Assembly (NCBI GenBank): GCA_031291075.1
Contig: JARLJS010000006.1
Span: 18,555 to 82,554 of the forward strand
DNA: 64,000 bases
Source: Nevskia sp.
Lineage (GTDB): Bacteria > Pseudomonadota > Gammaproteobacteria > Nevskiales > Nevskiaceae
Direction: 5' to 3'
The notes under the pieces were generated by a model. That model did not search any database. It was not told the DNA's origin and saw nothing but the letters and a program-made list of their open reading frames with translations. Positions 23,173 to 32,273 of the stretch are shown in pieces; within the stretch, counting starts at the first letter, position 1, and every line of letters begins with the position of its first letter. Made by a program: the position numbers and the translations under genes.

Positions 23173-24560
23173 GCGCGCGGGAGATGCGTCATCCGCCGCA
23201 CTCGATGGAGGCGGAGCAGTCGGTGCTGGGCGGGCTGATGCTGGACAACCGGCGCTATGACGAGGTGGCGGAGCGGCTGTCGGCGGATGACTTTTTCGTG
23301 CCGGATCACCGGGTGATTTTCGGCGGCATCGCGGAGCTGTTCGGCGCCGGCAAGCCGGCGGATTTCGTGACGCTGTCGGAGCACCTGCGGCAGCGCGATC
23401 GGCTGGAGGAGGCGGGCGGGCTGGCGTACGTGGGGACGCTGGCGGCGGACTGTCCCAGCGCGGCGAACGTGAAGGCTTACGCGGAGATCGTGCGGGAGCG
23501 GGCGGTGCTGCGCGGGCTGATCGCGGCGGGGCAGCAGATCGCGGAGCTGGGCTACCGGCCGGACGGGCGCGAGGGCATGGCGCTGCTGGACGCGGCGGAG
23601 CGGGAGCTGTCGCGGCTGCGCCGGCGCAGCGCGTCGCGCGACGGCAACGAGTCGGCCTACGGCGCGCTGATGGAGGAGGTGGAGCGCGAGCTGGAGGCGG
23701 CGGCGCGCGGCGAGGGATCGCGCGGGCTGCCCACCGGCTTTGCGGAGTTCGACCGCATGACGGACGGGCTGCACGCGGGCGACCTGGTGGTGATCGCGGG
23801 ACGGCCGGGGATGGGCAAGACCAGTTTCGCCATGGCCATCGTCGAGCACGTGGGGGTGCAGCTGCGCCAGCCGGTGACGGTGTTCAGCCTGGAGATGCAG
23901 CGGCGCCAGCTGATGCAGCGGCAGGTGGCCAGCTACGCGGGCGTGCCGCTGGCGGCGCTGCGCGGCGGGCGGCTGGACGATCACGCCTGGAGCCGGGTGG
24001 TGGCGGCGGGCGGGGCGCTGCGGGCGGCGCCGATCGTGGTGGACGACACCGGCGCGCTGAGCCCGCTGGAGCTGCGCGCGCGGGCGCGGCGGGCGCTGGC
24101 GCAGCGCGGGCTGAAGCTGCTGGTGGTGGACTACCTGCAGCTGATGCAGGTGCCGGGCTGCCGCGACGGGCGCGCGGCGGAGATCGCGGAGATCTCGCGC
24201 GGGTTGAAGGCGCTGGGCAAGGAGCTGGGGGTGCCGGTGATCGCGCTGTCGCAGCTGTCGCGCGCGGTGGAGCTGCGCCCGGACAAGCGGCCGCTGATGG
24301 CGGACCTGCGCGAGTCCGGCGGCATCGAGCAGGACGCGGACGTGATCGCCTTCGTCTACCGCGACGAGTACTACCACGCCGGGTCGGCCGATCGCGGGGT
24401 GGCGGAGATCGTCATCGGCAAGCAGCGCAGCGGGCCCTGCGGCACGGTGCGGGTGGCGTTCGACGGCGCGCTGACGCGCTTCGACAACCTGCCGGCGGGC
24501 GATGCGCGGGAGGCGGCGCGGCCGGCGAAGCGGCGCGGGTTTCGGGCAGTGCGTCCGTAG
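23169..24560 (+). CDS. DnaB-like replicative helicase (phage)
   Basis: The 463-residue product has the DnaB N-terminal domain (HPPHSMEAEQSVLGGLMLDN) and the RecA-type helicase domain with Walker A GRPGMGKTS, VFSLEMQRRQLMQRQVAS, Walker B LLVVDYLQLM, SRGLKALGKELGVPVIALSQ and LMADLRESGGIEQDADVI. It unwinds DNA at the phage fork. GTG at 23169 overlaps the previous stop (GTGA), so translation is probably coupled; ATG at 23184 is possible. A full-length, intact gene in a remnant prophage is notable. Confidence 0.9.
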   Translation: MSAREMRHPPHSMEAEQSVLGGLMLDNRRYDEVAERLSADDFFVPDHRVIFGGIAELFGAGKPADFVTLSEHLRQRDRLEEAGGLAYVGTLAADCPSAANVKAYAEIVRERAVLRGLIAAGQQIAELGYRPDGREGMALLDAAERELSRLRRRSASRDGNESAYGALMEEVERELEAAARGEGSRGLPTGFAEFDRMTDGLHAGDLVVIAGRPGMGKTSFAMAIVEHVGVQLRQPVTVFSLEMQRRQLMQRQVASYAGVPLAALRGGRLDDHAWSRVVAAGGALRAAPIVVDDTGALSPLELRARARRALAQRGLKLLVVDYLQLMQVPGCRDGRAAEIAEISRGLKALGKELGVPVIALSQLSRAVELRPDKRPLMADLRESGGIEQDADVIAFVYRDEYYHAGSADRGVAEIVIGKQRSGPCGTVRVAFDGALTRFDNLPAGDAREAARPAKRRGFRAVRP

Positions 24561-24753
24561 GGTGGGCAAAGCGGAGCGTGCCCGCCGGGCGCATCCGCGT
24601 CGTGTCGGGCAGGCGTGTCGATGGGGTGGCGGCGTGTCCGCGTGGGCACGGCCTGGCGGCCTTTGCCGACCCTTGGGGGAATACGGGTAACGGGTGACGG
24701 GTTTTGACTGGAACTTTCATTTCGGCGGCGAGGGCCGCCACGGGAGGATTTGC
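24561..24753. repeat. Type-2 repeats (GTGGGCA...GCCCAC) between helicase and Q-like gene
   Basis: GTAGGGTGGGCAAAGCGG with GCGTGCCCGC (24558-24590) and GCGTGGGCACGGCCTGGC ... TTTGCCGACC (24640-24672) are copies of a short hairpin family found throughout the window (for example 7018, 26095, 37015, 45062, 47872, 51560, 53877). No gene is seen. Confidence 0.7.
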
Positions 24754-25191
24754 ATGAAGCGGCAAATGACGATCGAGCAGCGCCTGCGCGAATACGCCGC
24801 CTGGCTGCGCCATCCGCGGCTGGAGATCGGCTGCGGTTCGATCTTCGGCAGGATCCAGGACGAGCAGATGAACGCCGGCGCCGGCGGCGACGAGACGCGG
24901 CCGGACATCGTGGACGGCGTGAGCTGCCGACCGGACGGCGGCCTGAGCCGGCTGGCGGAGCAGATGAGCCGCGACCTGCGGCGCGACATGTGCTGCCGCG
25001 ACATCCACGCGCTGGTGCAGCATCTGCCGGAGCATCACCGCCGCACCCTGGCGGCGATCTACGACAGCAGCGAGCCGCGCAGCGTACGCGCGGCGGCGGA
25101 GGCGCTGGGTGTGAGCCGAGGCCAGTATTGCGAGCGCAAGGCGGCGCTGATGGCGTGGTTCGAGGGGGCGATGTGGCGGGAGGCGGCGTGA
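24754..25191 (+). CDS. Q-like late regulator (antiterminator type)
   Basis: The 145-residue product has the order seen in phage Q-type late regulators: TIEQRLREYAAWLRHPRLEI (aromatic N-terminal region), a linker with SIFGRIQDEQ, LSRLAEQMSRDLRRDM, then a sigma-region-4-like HTH (RRTLAAIYDSSEPRSVRAAA followed by EALGVSRGQYCERKAALMAW). Such proteins antiterminate or activate the late promoter. It ends the early operon. A promoter followed at once by three terminators lies at 53.95 kb, which is what a Q protein would act on. GGGAGGA precedes the ATG. Confidence 0.65.
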   Translation: MKRQMTIEQRLREYAAWLRHPRLEIGCGSIFGRIQDEQMNAGAGGDETRPDIVDGVSCRPDGGLSRLAEQMSRDLRRDMCCRDIHALVQHLPEHHRRTLAAIYDSSEPRSVRAAAEALGVSRGQYCERKAALMAWFEGAMWREAA

Positions 25192-25211
25192 GGGAGGGTT
25201 CGCGTTCTTTC

Positions 25212-25254
25212 GCGGAAGGCGGGTTACGCTCCTGCGGAGCTAACCCGCCCTACG
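25212..25254 (+). repeat. REP copy at the end of the early prophage module
   Basis: GCGGAAGGCGGGTTACGC ... GAGCTAACCCGCCCTACG begins 21 bp after the Q-like stop and marks the border to chromosomal genes. Confidence 0.85.
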
Positions 25255-25286
25255 GTTCTGTATTATTAAGGACGTTATCTACGCAA

Positions 25287-26090
25287 ATGACAGGAAGGGC
25301 AGGGGTGGAAAAAGGTATTCGTCGTTCGGTACAACGTACCGTCATTCTGTTCTTGCCCTTTATTGCTTCTGGATGTGCAACCGATCCGGAACGTTTGGCG
25401 ACGCCGTCCGAAATCACCTGCATTAACTTGACGGAGCCGATGTTATTTACTGGGAATTATCCGCCCCTTGGATATACGGGGACGGGCAGGTTGGAGAGGG
25501 GGCCCTACTGGTCTGAAAAAGCCGATGAGAAAGGAATATTTTACAGAGCTCCGCAGGGCGGCATATCGATGGTAGGCACTGGCGGTGTGCCAATTGGCAT
25601 TTCCGACGGCGGCTTTTATCTTCCCAATGATCCCAATGATCATATAAAGATGTACGAATATTTTTCTGTGGAGAAGGTGCCAGTTCAGGCTCCTCCGAGC
25701 GATGTGAATTGCTCAAATGTAAGCCTAGTAAAGGATCCATCCACGTCGAAGCTTAGTCTGGTGTCGTTTGCGGCTGCAGGCGCGGCAGGCGGTGCTGCGG
25801 GCGGCGTAATTGGCCGAAGCATCGCACATGGCAGCACCATGAGCTATTGGCAGTCCGCGGGTGCCGGTGCAGCGGGCGGTTTGATCGGCGGAGTGATTGT
25901 TGGAGCGATGATTAACGCCGACGTGGGCAAGATCGCTACAAAGATGACGAGCAAGGATCAAAAGTTCGAGGCGAATCTGCGAGCGCTGGCGACGGCTCGG
26001 ATACCCGTAAAGCAGGTTGAACTTTCCGCAGCCGCCGCCCACGGAGAATCGCCTGCGTTCACTCCAGGTAAGCAATCTGGTAGTCCGTAG
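25287..26090 (+). CDS. Glycine-zipper lipoprotein
   Basis: The 267-residue product has a lipoprotein signal (FLPFIASGC) and, near the C-terminus, two glycine-zipper segments ([20 protein letters not shown] and SAGAGAAGGLIGGVIVGAMI), like Rcp/17-kDa-surface-antigen type proteins that insert in the outer membrane. The middle (PPLGYTGTGRLERGPYWSEK) is not recognised. GTG at 25305 is an alternative start with a better Shine-Dalgarno. Lower GC than neighbours and a REP just upstream suggest acquisition. Confidence 0.65.
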   Translation: MTGRAGVEKGIRRSVQRTVILFLPFIASGCATDPERLATPSEITCINLTEPMLFTGNYPPLGYTGTGRLERGPYWSEKADEKGIFYRAPQGGISMVGTGGVPIGISDGGFYLPNDPNDHIKMYEYFSVEKVPVQAPPSDVNCSNVSLVKDPSTSKLSLVSFAAAGAAGGAAGGVIGRSIAHGSTMSYWQSAGAGAAGGLIGGVIVGAMINADVGKIATKMTSKDQKFEANLRALATARIPVKQVELSAAAAHGESPAFTPGKQSGSP

Positions 26091-26249
26091 GCTGGGCAAA
26101 GCTTAGCGTGCCCGCCGCGCGCGGCCGCTTGATGCGGGCGGGCGTGTCGATCGGTTGGTGGTCTGTCCGCGCGGGCACGGCCCGGCGGCCTTTGACCACC
26201 CTACGGCGGCTTTCCGATCCGGGCGTGATGGCCGGTTCGATCGGCGTTC
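26091..26249. repeat. Type-2 repeats
   Basis: GTAGGCTGGGCAAAGC with TTAGCGTGCCCGCC (26091-26117) and GTCCGCGCGGGCACGG ... TTTGACCACCCTACGG (26163-26207) are diverged members of the GTGGGCA-type hairpin family. No gene here. Confidence 0.65.
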
Positions 26250-28880
26250 TTATGTTTTCGAGGGGCTGGGGGGAAACAGGGAGGCGGGAGCCGCTTGGGG
26301 GCGCTCGAAAAGGAATCCCTGGAAGGCGGGGCAGCCGTGCTCAAGAAGGAAATCGTGCTGTGCCGGCGTTTCGACGCCTTCGGCGATGACGTAGAGCCCG
26401 AGCGATTTGGCCATTGCGAGAATGGCGCGAACGATGGCAACGTCGTTCAGGTCCTCTGGAATGTCGCGCACGAATGTCCGGTCGATCTTCACCTGCGTGA
26501 GCGGAAGCCGCTTCAGGTAGGACAAGGAGGAATAGCCGGTGCCGAAGTCGTCCAGTGAGAACCCGACTCCCAGCTCGCTCAATTCGTTCATGGCCGCGAT
26601 GACGTGCTCGACCCGGTCCAGGATGATGCTCTCGGTAAGTTCCAGTATGAGTCCATCCGGCCTGGCGGCGCTCGCTTCCAGGCTGGTCTTGACCTGATCG
26701 ATAAAGTCCGGCTGGTGAAATTGCTTCGCGCTCACGTTGACGGATAGATGCAGCGCTTCGGTGCGCGGGTCGGACTGCCAGCGGCTGAGCTGCTGGCACG
26801 CCTTTGTGAGCACGCACTTGCCCAGGTCGATGATAAGGCCGGTATCCTCGGCGATGTGGATGAACTCGCCGGGCAGGACCAGGCCGTGGTCGGGCCGCTC
26901 CCAACGAATCAGGGCCTCGACGCCGATGGGGCGGCCGGTGTGATCGATCTGCGACTGGTAGTGCAGGATGAATTCGTCGCGTGCAAGGCCCTTGCGCATG
27001 GCCTTTTCAAGAGCGACACGGGACTCGATGGCCGCCTGCATGGCGGGATCGAAGAAGCGCGCGGCGTTGCGACCGGAGTCCTTGGCCTGATATAGCGCCA
27101 CGTCGGCCTGTTTGAGGAGTTCCTCGATGGGCGTTTCCGTTCCCTGGAACAGGGTGAGCCCGATGCTGGCGGTCGTCACGAAGTCGGCGTCGATACCTTC
27201 CAAGGTAAAGGGGTGTTCCAGGGCGCTGCGAAGTTGTTCGACGATGTGCTCGACCTGACCGGCCGCGGTGGCCTTGTCGCTGTCGAGACCTTCGACGATC
27301 AACACGAATTCGTCGCCGCCCAGGCGGGCAACCGTATCCTCCGTGCGAACGTTCGCATTCAACCTGCGCGCCACTTCGGCAAGCAGGGTGTCACCGGCGG
27401 CATGTCCCCTGGAATCGTTGAGCGTCTTGAAGCGGTCGAGGTCCAGCAGGATCAGGCCTCCAAAGGTGTGATGGCGTTCACTGGCCATGGTGGCCTGCTT
27501 CAGCCGGTCGAGCAGAAGCCGGCGATTCGGCAAGGCGGTGAGCGGGTCATACAGCGCCAGGTACCGGATCTCTTCCTCGGCACGCTTGCGCTCGGTGATG
27601 TTGCTGACGATGACAGCGAACTGCCCGATCTTGGGACAGAAGGTCCGCACGTGGTACCACTGCCCAAGTTCCCGCGAATAGTTTTCGTAGGTGCTGGGCT
27701 CGCCGCTGAGGGCAACCTTGCCGAACTCGTCGATCCAGTATTGCTCGGTCCCGGGCAATACCTCCCGGACCGTGCGGCCGACGATTTTGGCTGCCTTTAG
27801 TCCGGTCAAGGATTCGTACGCCGGGTTGGCCGACAGGAAGCGATAGTCGACCACCATGCCGTTCGCATCGCAGATGACTTCATGCAGGGCGAGCCCGGTG
27901 GTCATATTCTCGAAGAGCTGTCGCAATCGGCTCTCGCTATCGCCAAGCTTGTCGCGCTCGATGCGCAGGATATGTTCGGTCTGGCGGCGCTCGGCAAAAA
28001 GGATGGCCAGTGACATGCTGACGACGGAGAGGCTCGCGGTGTAGAGCCAGATATTGAGCATGCGCGTCCGGGGCTCGTCGAAGGTGAAGATCCCGATACC
28101 TTGTGCCTCGCCGGTCAGGGCCTGGATCATCAGGATGACGAGGAATAGCGAGACGCCATTGACGCCAAGCCGGATTGCGACGGGAACGGCAAAGAGGTAC
28201 ATCCAATATTCATGGCTGACCGGTTCCAGCCAGGTGTGAAACCATCCAAGGAAGACGATCTGTCCGGCCAGCGCGCCCAGGGCCAGGGTGGCGCTTGCGC
28301 TGAGAAATCCCGATCTCCAGTGGGACGGCAGGTGTCGCCAGACGAGGATCAGTGGCGTGACGAGGATCACGCCCAAGGCGTCGCCCAGCCACCAGGTGAC
28401 GAAATTGGTGAGGATCGATTGCGGCGCCGGGGTTGCGAAGTGCAGCACCATGGATCCGTTGAGCGCCGCGACGACCGGGGCCACAACGGCGCCCCATAGC
28501 AGCAAGTGGTAGTACTGCCTTAGCGTCGACAGGCGCGCTTCGAACGGGAAGTGACGGCTCAGCAGCCACCAGCCGAGCAGGGCTTCGCCGGTATTGCCGG
28601 CCGCTATTGCAAGCGCTGTTACCGGCGAGCCGCTCGCGAGCCAGTTTGCGAGGAACGCACCGGTCATTATCCCCGGCCAGAATCTTTTTCCACCCAGCAG
28701 CAATGCCGCCAGGGCGAGCCCACTCGGGGGCCACACGAGTGTGACGATGTGGTTTTCGGAGAAATAGGTGAGGACGATCCGTGCCAGCAGGAAATAGGTC
28801 AGGACCAGCGCTGCCATCCAGGCAAGATCACGCCTGCGCCAAGTTGATCCGATCATTCGTAGAACCTGTCTCCCAATCAT
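26250..28880 (-). CDS. MASE1-PAS-GGDEF-EAL c-di-GMP protein
   Basis: The N-terminal 290 residues form a MASE1-type membrane sensor (eight or so helices; RDLAWMAALVLTYFLLARIV at the start, VWPPSGLALAALLL). A PAS domain follows (ENMTTGLALHEVICDANGMV ... FAVIVSNITERKRAE). The GGDEF domain has the intact LGGDEFVL, and the EAL domain has intact GVEALIRW, ELTESIIL, DDFGTGYSSL and VKIDRTFV. It could both make and degrade c-di-GMP at the inner membrane. The start may be 28880 or 28856 (the latter has GGGAGACAGG upstream). Divergent from a second GGDEF-EAL gene. Confidence 0.9.
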   Translation of the reverse strand: MIGRQVLRMIGSTWRRRDLAWMAALVLTYFLLARIVLTYFSENHIVTLVWPPSGLALAALLLGGKRFWPGIMTGAFLANWLASGSPVTALAIAAGNTGEALLGWWLLSRHFPFEARLSTLRQYYHLLLWGAVVAPVVAALNGSMVLHFATPAPQSILTNFVTWWLGDALGVILVTPLILVWRHLPSHWRSGFLSASATLALGALAGQIVFLGWFHTWLEPVSHEYWMYLFAVPVAIRLGVNGVSLFLVILMIQALTGEAQGIGIFTFDEPRTRMLNIWLYTASLSVVSMSLAILFAERRQTEHILRIERDKLGDSESRLRQLFENMTTGLALHEVICDANGMVVDYRFLSANPAYESLTGLKAAKIVGRTVREVLPGTEQYWIDEFGKVALSGEPSTYENYSRELGQWYHVRTFCPKIGQFAVIVSNITERKRAEEEIRYLALYDPLTALPNRRLLLDRLKQATMASERHHTFGGLILLDLDRFKTLNDSRGHAAGDTLLAEVARRLNANVRTEDTVARLGGDEFVLIVEGLDSDKATAAGQVEHIVEQLRSALEHPFTLEGIDADFVTTASIGLTLFQGTETPIEELLKQADVALYQAKDSGRNAARFFDPAMQAAIESRVALEKAMRKGLARDEFILHYQSQIDHTGRPIGVEALIRWERPDHGLVLPGEFIHIAEDTGLIIDLGKCVLTKACQQLSRWQSDPRTEALHLSVNVSAKQFHQPDFIDQVKTSLEASAARPDGLILELTESIILDRVEHVIAAMNELSELGVGFSLDDFGTGYSSLSYLKRLPLTQVKIDRTFVRDIPEDLNDVAIVRAILAMAKSLGLYVIAEGVETPAQHDFLLEHGCPAFQGFLFERPQAAPASLFPPSPSKT

Positions 28881-29391
28881 GGCGGAGGTGCGCACAATGC
28901 CCGCCCGGCAGGAAGCCGGTTGCGGGTGACAGATTCCTGGAGGCCGTGTGGTGGAATGGCGTCGAGCAAAGTGCATGCTGCCGCTGCATGTCCCGATTAT
29001 AAGACGGAAGCCGTCGGCTTCAGCGCAATCCGCCTGGCGCGATCGGCGGGTTACGCTCGCGCGGGGCCGACCCTACGACATTGCCCGCACACCAGGCCTG
29101 CCTGGCTGCTCGCGGCAGGGATAAGACCTGAAATCTGATTCAACTTGTGTCTGGCGCGGCTGAAGCTTCCGTTGTGCTTGAAATGTTTTACAAACCTGCT
29201 GTTTGTCATTGAAGGCCCGTTGACCGCTCGTTTAAAAGAGTGGAGATTGGGTGCGATAGGTGACGCATGGGGTCTGGAGGCCGCATCCGGTGGCGGGGCG
29301 GTTCTCGCTGGTGGCGACGGCCGCTTGATGGAGTGCGGCTACCGGACACGGAGGCGATCGAGGGATTGAGCTGTAGTCCGGAGATTGATGG
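28881..29391. other. Divergent intergenic region between two GGDEF-EAL genes
   Basis: This 511-bp gap carries a diverged REP unit (about 29041-29078: CGGCGGGTTACGCTCG with CCGACCCTACG) and a lower-GC part around 29140-29240 that probably holds the promoters. No confident -35/-10 pair, riboswitch or gene was found. Confidence 0.5.
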
Positions 29392-32037
29392 ATGTTCTGG
29401 CCGCGCTGGCAATGGTTCGAGGTTTCCATCCGCGTCGGTGGTGTCCTGCTGCTGGCGGTGGCGCCCGCGCTGGGTTGGGCGGTGGAGTTGGCCGCGCCCG
29501 GTGCGCCGGCGGCTGAAGCGGTGGACGGCCGTCACGGCATGGTCGCCCTGTTCGTCATGCTGCTGGTCGGCGGTCTGGCGGTGGTGTATTGGCGGCAGCG
29601 GCAGCGCATCGGTATCGAGCATGCGCGGCTGGCGGCGATCGTCACCAGTTCGGCGGACGCCATCATTGGCAAGACCCCGGACGGGATCATCACCGACTGG
29701 AATCCGGGCGCCGAGGCGATGTTCGGCTACACGGCGGTGCAGGCGATCGGCCGCACCGTGCGGGATCTGATCGTGCCGCCGGAATACGCGGCGGCGGAGG
29801 CGGACCTGCTGGCGCGGGTGGGGCGCGGCGAGTTCGTGCAGCAGCTCGATACGGTGCGCATGCGCCGCGACGGCCGCCGGCTGAACGTGTCGGTGACGGC
29901 CTCGCCGATCCGCGACGCGCAGGGGGCGATCGTCGGCGTCTCGACGACGGTGCGCGACATCACGCGCCAGAAGGCGGCGCAGGAACTGGTGGCGAAGTCC
30001 AGGGGGCAGTTCAAGGCGCTGATCCGGCAGGCGCCGATCAGCATCGCGATGTTCGACCAGGACATGCGTTACCTGGCCTACAGTGACCTCTGGTTCGAGC
30101 AGTACGGCCGCGGCTACGCCACGCTGATCGGGCGCAGCCATTACGACGTCCATCCCCAGCTGCCGATCGAATGGAAGTCGGTGCACCGGCGCGCCCTGGC
30201 GGGGGAGACCATCCGCAACGACAACGATAGCTGGGTCCGGGCCGACGGCAGCCGGCAGTGGCTGAAGTGGGTGGTGCAGCCGTGGCGGGACGAGGACCAC
30301 CGCATCGGTGGCGTCATCATGGCCAGCGAGGACATCACCGACCGCAGGCGGGCGGAGGAGGAGCAGCGCATCGCCGCGGTGGCCTTCGAGTCGCGCGACG
30401 GCATGATCGTGACCGACGCGCACAGCACGATCCTGAAGGTGAACCGGGCGTTCGTGGAGATCACCGGCTACGCCGCGGCGGATGTGGTGGGCCGCACACC
30501 GGCGGTGTGGGTGTCCGGCCGGCAGGACGCGGCGTTCTACCGGAAGATGTGGGAGGCGATCACGCGCGAGGGCCGCTGGGAGGGCCAGGTGTGGAACCGG
30601 CGCAAGGACGGCGGCGTGTACCCGCAGTGGCTGGCGATCTCCAGCGTGCGCGACGAGGCCGGCACGGTGACGCATTACGTGGGGGCGTTCTCGGAGGTGC
30701 GCGATCCCAAGGAGGCGGAGCGCCGCATCCTGGACCTGGCCTTCTACGATCAGCTCACCGGGCTGCCCAATCGCCGCCTGATGCTGGATCGTCTGCAGCA
30801 TGCGCTGGCGGCGGGCCGCCGCAACCGGCGCCTGGGCGCGCTGGTGATGTTCGACCTGGACCAGTTCAAGGGCATCAACGACACGCTGGGCCACGATGCC
30901 GGCGACGCGCTGCTGGTGGCGGTGGCGCAACGGCTGCGCGACAACCTGCGCCGCAGCGACAGCGCCGGGCGGCTCGGCGCCGACGAGTTCGTGATCCTGC
31001 TGGAGGACCTGGACGAACGGGAGGCGGCCGCGGCGGAGGCGGCGGGGGGCATCGCGGAGAAGCTGCGCGCGGCGATCGCCGAGCCATTCGTGCTGCGCGG
31101 GCAGATGCACCACGTGAGCTGCAGCATGGGTGTGACCCTGTTCGTGGGCAACGGCCAAGGCCTGGAGCTGTTTCTGAAGCAGGCGGACCTGGCGCTGTTC
31201 CAGGCCAAGGACGCGGGGCGGAACTGCGTGCGGTTCTACCGGCCGGAGATGCAGGAGGCGGTGGACGCGCGGGCGAGGGTGGAGACGGGGCTGCGCCGCG
31301 CGCTGGAGCAGGAGGAGCTGCTGCTGCACTACCAGCCGCAGGTGGATGCCGGCGGCAGGCTGATCGGGGTGGAGGCGCTGCTGCGCTGGCAGCGGCCGCG
31401 GCAGGAGCTGGTGGCGCCGCCGGCGTTCATCGAGGTGGCGGAGGCGAGCGGGCTGATCGTGCCGATCGGCGCGCGGGTGCTGGAGCTGGCCTGCCGGCAG
31501 TTGGGCGAATGGGCGGCGGTGCCGGCGACACGGGACCTGATGGTGGCGGTGAATATCAGCCCGCGCCAGTTCCGTCACGGCCAGATCGTGGAGCAGCTCT
31601 CCGGGGTGTTGGAGCGCAGCGGCGCCAACCCGCGCCTGCTGCGGCTGGAGCTGACCGAGAGCCACTTCCTGCACGACGTGGAGGGCGTGATCGGGGTGAT
31701 GCGCAGGCTGAAGGAGATCGGCGTGACCATTTCCATCGACGACTTCGGCACGGGTTATTCGTCGTTGTCGTTGATCAAGCGCCTGCCGCTGGACGAGCTG
31801 AAGATCGCGAATGACTTCGTGCAGCATATCGAGACGGACGCCGATTACCGGGCGATCGTGCGCACCATCCTGACCCTGGGGGAGAGCTTCAACCTGCGGG
31901 TGGTGGTGGAAGGGGTGGAGACGGAGGCTCAGCACGACGTGCTGGCCGCGATGGGGTGCAAGGCGTACCAGGGCTACCTGTTCGGGCGGCCGGGGCCGGG
32001 TGCGGAGGTGGCGGGGCTGGCGGAGCGGGTGGGGTGA
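29392..32037 (+). CDS. PAS-PAS-PAS-GGDEF-EAL protein with degenerate catalytic motifs
   Basis: The 881-residue product has two N-terminal membrane segments (residues 10-30 and 48-66), three PAS domains (about 76-195, 200-320, 325-440), a GGDEF domain and an EAL domain. The GGDEF motif reads LGADEF, so cyclase activity is doubtful. The EAL part keeps GVEALLRW, ELTESHFL and DDFGTGYSSL, but the usual KID motif reads LKIAND, losing one metal-binding aspartate. It may sense redox or oxygen through PAS and act as a c-di-GMP receptor rather than an enzyme. Confidence 0.88.
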   Translation: MFWPRWQWFEVSIRVGGVLLLAVAPALGWAVELAAPGAPAAEAVDGRHGMVALFVMLLVGGLAVVYWRQRQRIGIEHARLAAIVTSSADAIIGKTPDGIITDWNPGAEAMFGYTAVQAIGRTVRDLIVPPEYAAAEADLLARVGRGEFVQQLDTVRMRRDGRRLNVSVTASPIRDAQGAIVGVSTTVRDITRQKAAQELVAKSRGQFKALIRQAPISIAMFDQDMRYLAYSDLWFEQYGRGYATLIGRSHYDVHPQLPIEWKSVHRRALAGETIRNDNDSWVRADGSRQWLKWVVQPWRDEDHRIGGVIMASEDITDRRRAEEEQRIAAVAFESRDGMIVTDAHSTILKVNRAFVEITGYAAADVVGRTPAVWVSGRQDAAFYRKMWEAITREGRWEGQVWNRRKDGGVYPQWLAISSVRDEAGTVTHYVGAFSEVRDPKEAERRILDLAFYDQLTGLPNRRLMLDRLQHALAAGRRNRRLGALVMFDLDQFKGINDTLGHDAGDALLVAVAQRLRDNLRRSDSAGRLGADEFVILLEDLDEREAAAAEAAGGIAEKLRAAIAEPFVLRGQMHHVSCSMGVTLFVGNGQGLELFLKQADLALFQAKDAGRNCVRFYRPEMQEAVDARARVETGLRRALEQEELLLHYQPQVDAGGRLIGVEALLRWQRPRQELVAPPAFIEVAEASGLIVPIGARVLELACRQLGEWAAVPATRDLMVAVNISPRQFRHGQIVEQLSGVLERSGANPRLLRLELTESHFLHDVEGVIGVMRRLKEIGVTISIDDFGTGYSSLSLIKRLPLDELKIANDFVQHIETDADYRAIVRTILTLGESFNLRVVVEGVETEAQHDVLAAMGCKAYQGYLFGRPGPGAEVAGLAERVG

Positions 32038-32108
32038 GGGTGGGGGCGGCTTGCGGAACGGCGCGTTGACGGGGTGACGGTGCGGTGGTGCGCGTACTCG
32101 GCTTGTTG

Positions 32109-32153
32109 CGCGGAAGGCGGGTTACGCTCCTGCGGAGCTGACCCGCCCTACGG
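32109..32153 (+). repeat. REP copy
   Basis: GCGGAAGGCGGGTTACGC ... GAGCTGACCCGCCCTACG, in the 236-bp gap before the SDR gene. Confidence 0.85.
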
Positions 32154-32242
32154 TTCGTGACGGGGCTTTCTGGATGACTTGATGGTGACGGGAGGGCGGT
32201 TGGGCTTGTGTTTGCCCGTGTCATTGGTTAACGTCCGTTTGC

Positions 32243-32256
32243 TTAACGATCATTAA
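32243..32256. promoter_or_regulatory. Candidate operator upstream of the SDR gene
   Basis: TTAACGATCATTAA is a 14-bp palindrome with one mismatched pair, 17 bp before the SDR start; another TTAACG is at 32228. The TetR gene at the end of this cluster could be its regulator. GAGGAGG (32262-32268) is the SDR ribosome site. Confidence 0.4.
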
Positions 32257-32273
32257 TCAATGAGGAGGCGGCG

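Noticed and set aside
23139..24569. Minus-strand frame opposite the DnaB-like gene
   Set aside because: No domain and biased composition; the plus frame has Walker motifs in order.
29206..31935. 909-residue minus-strand open frame opposite the PAS-GGDEF-EAL gene
   Set aside because: It is a His/Arg/Gln-rich mirror frame typical of high-GC DNA. The plus strand has full domain structure.
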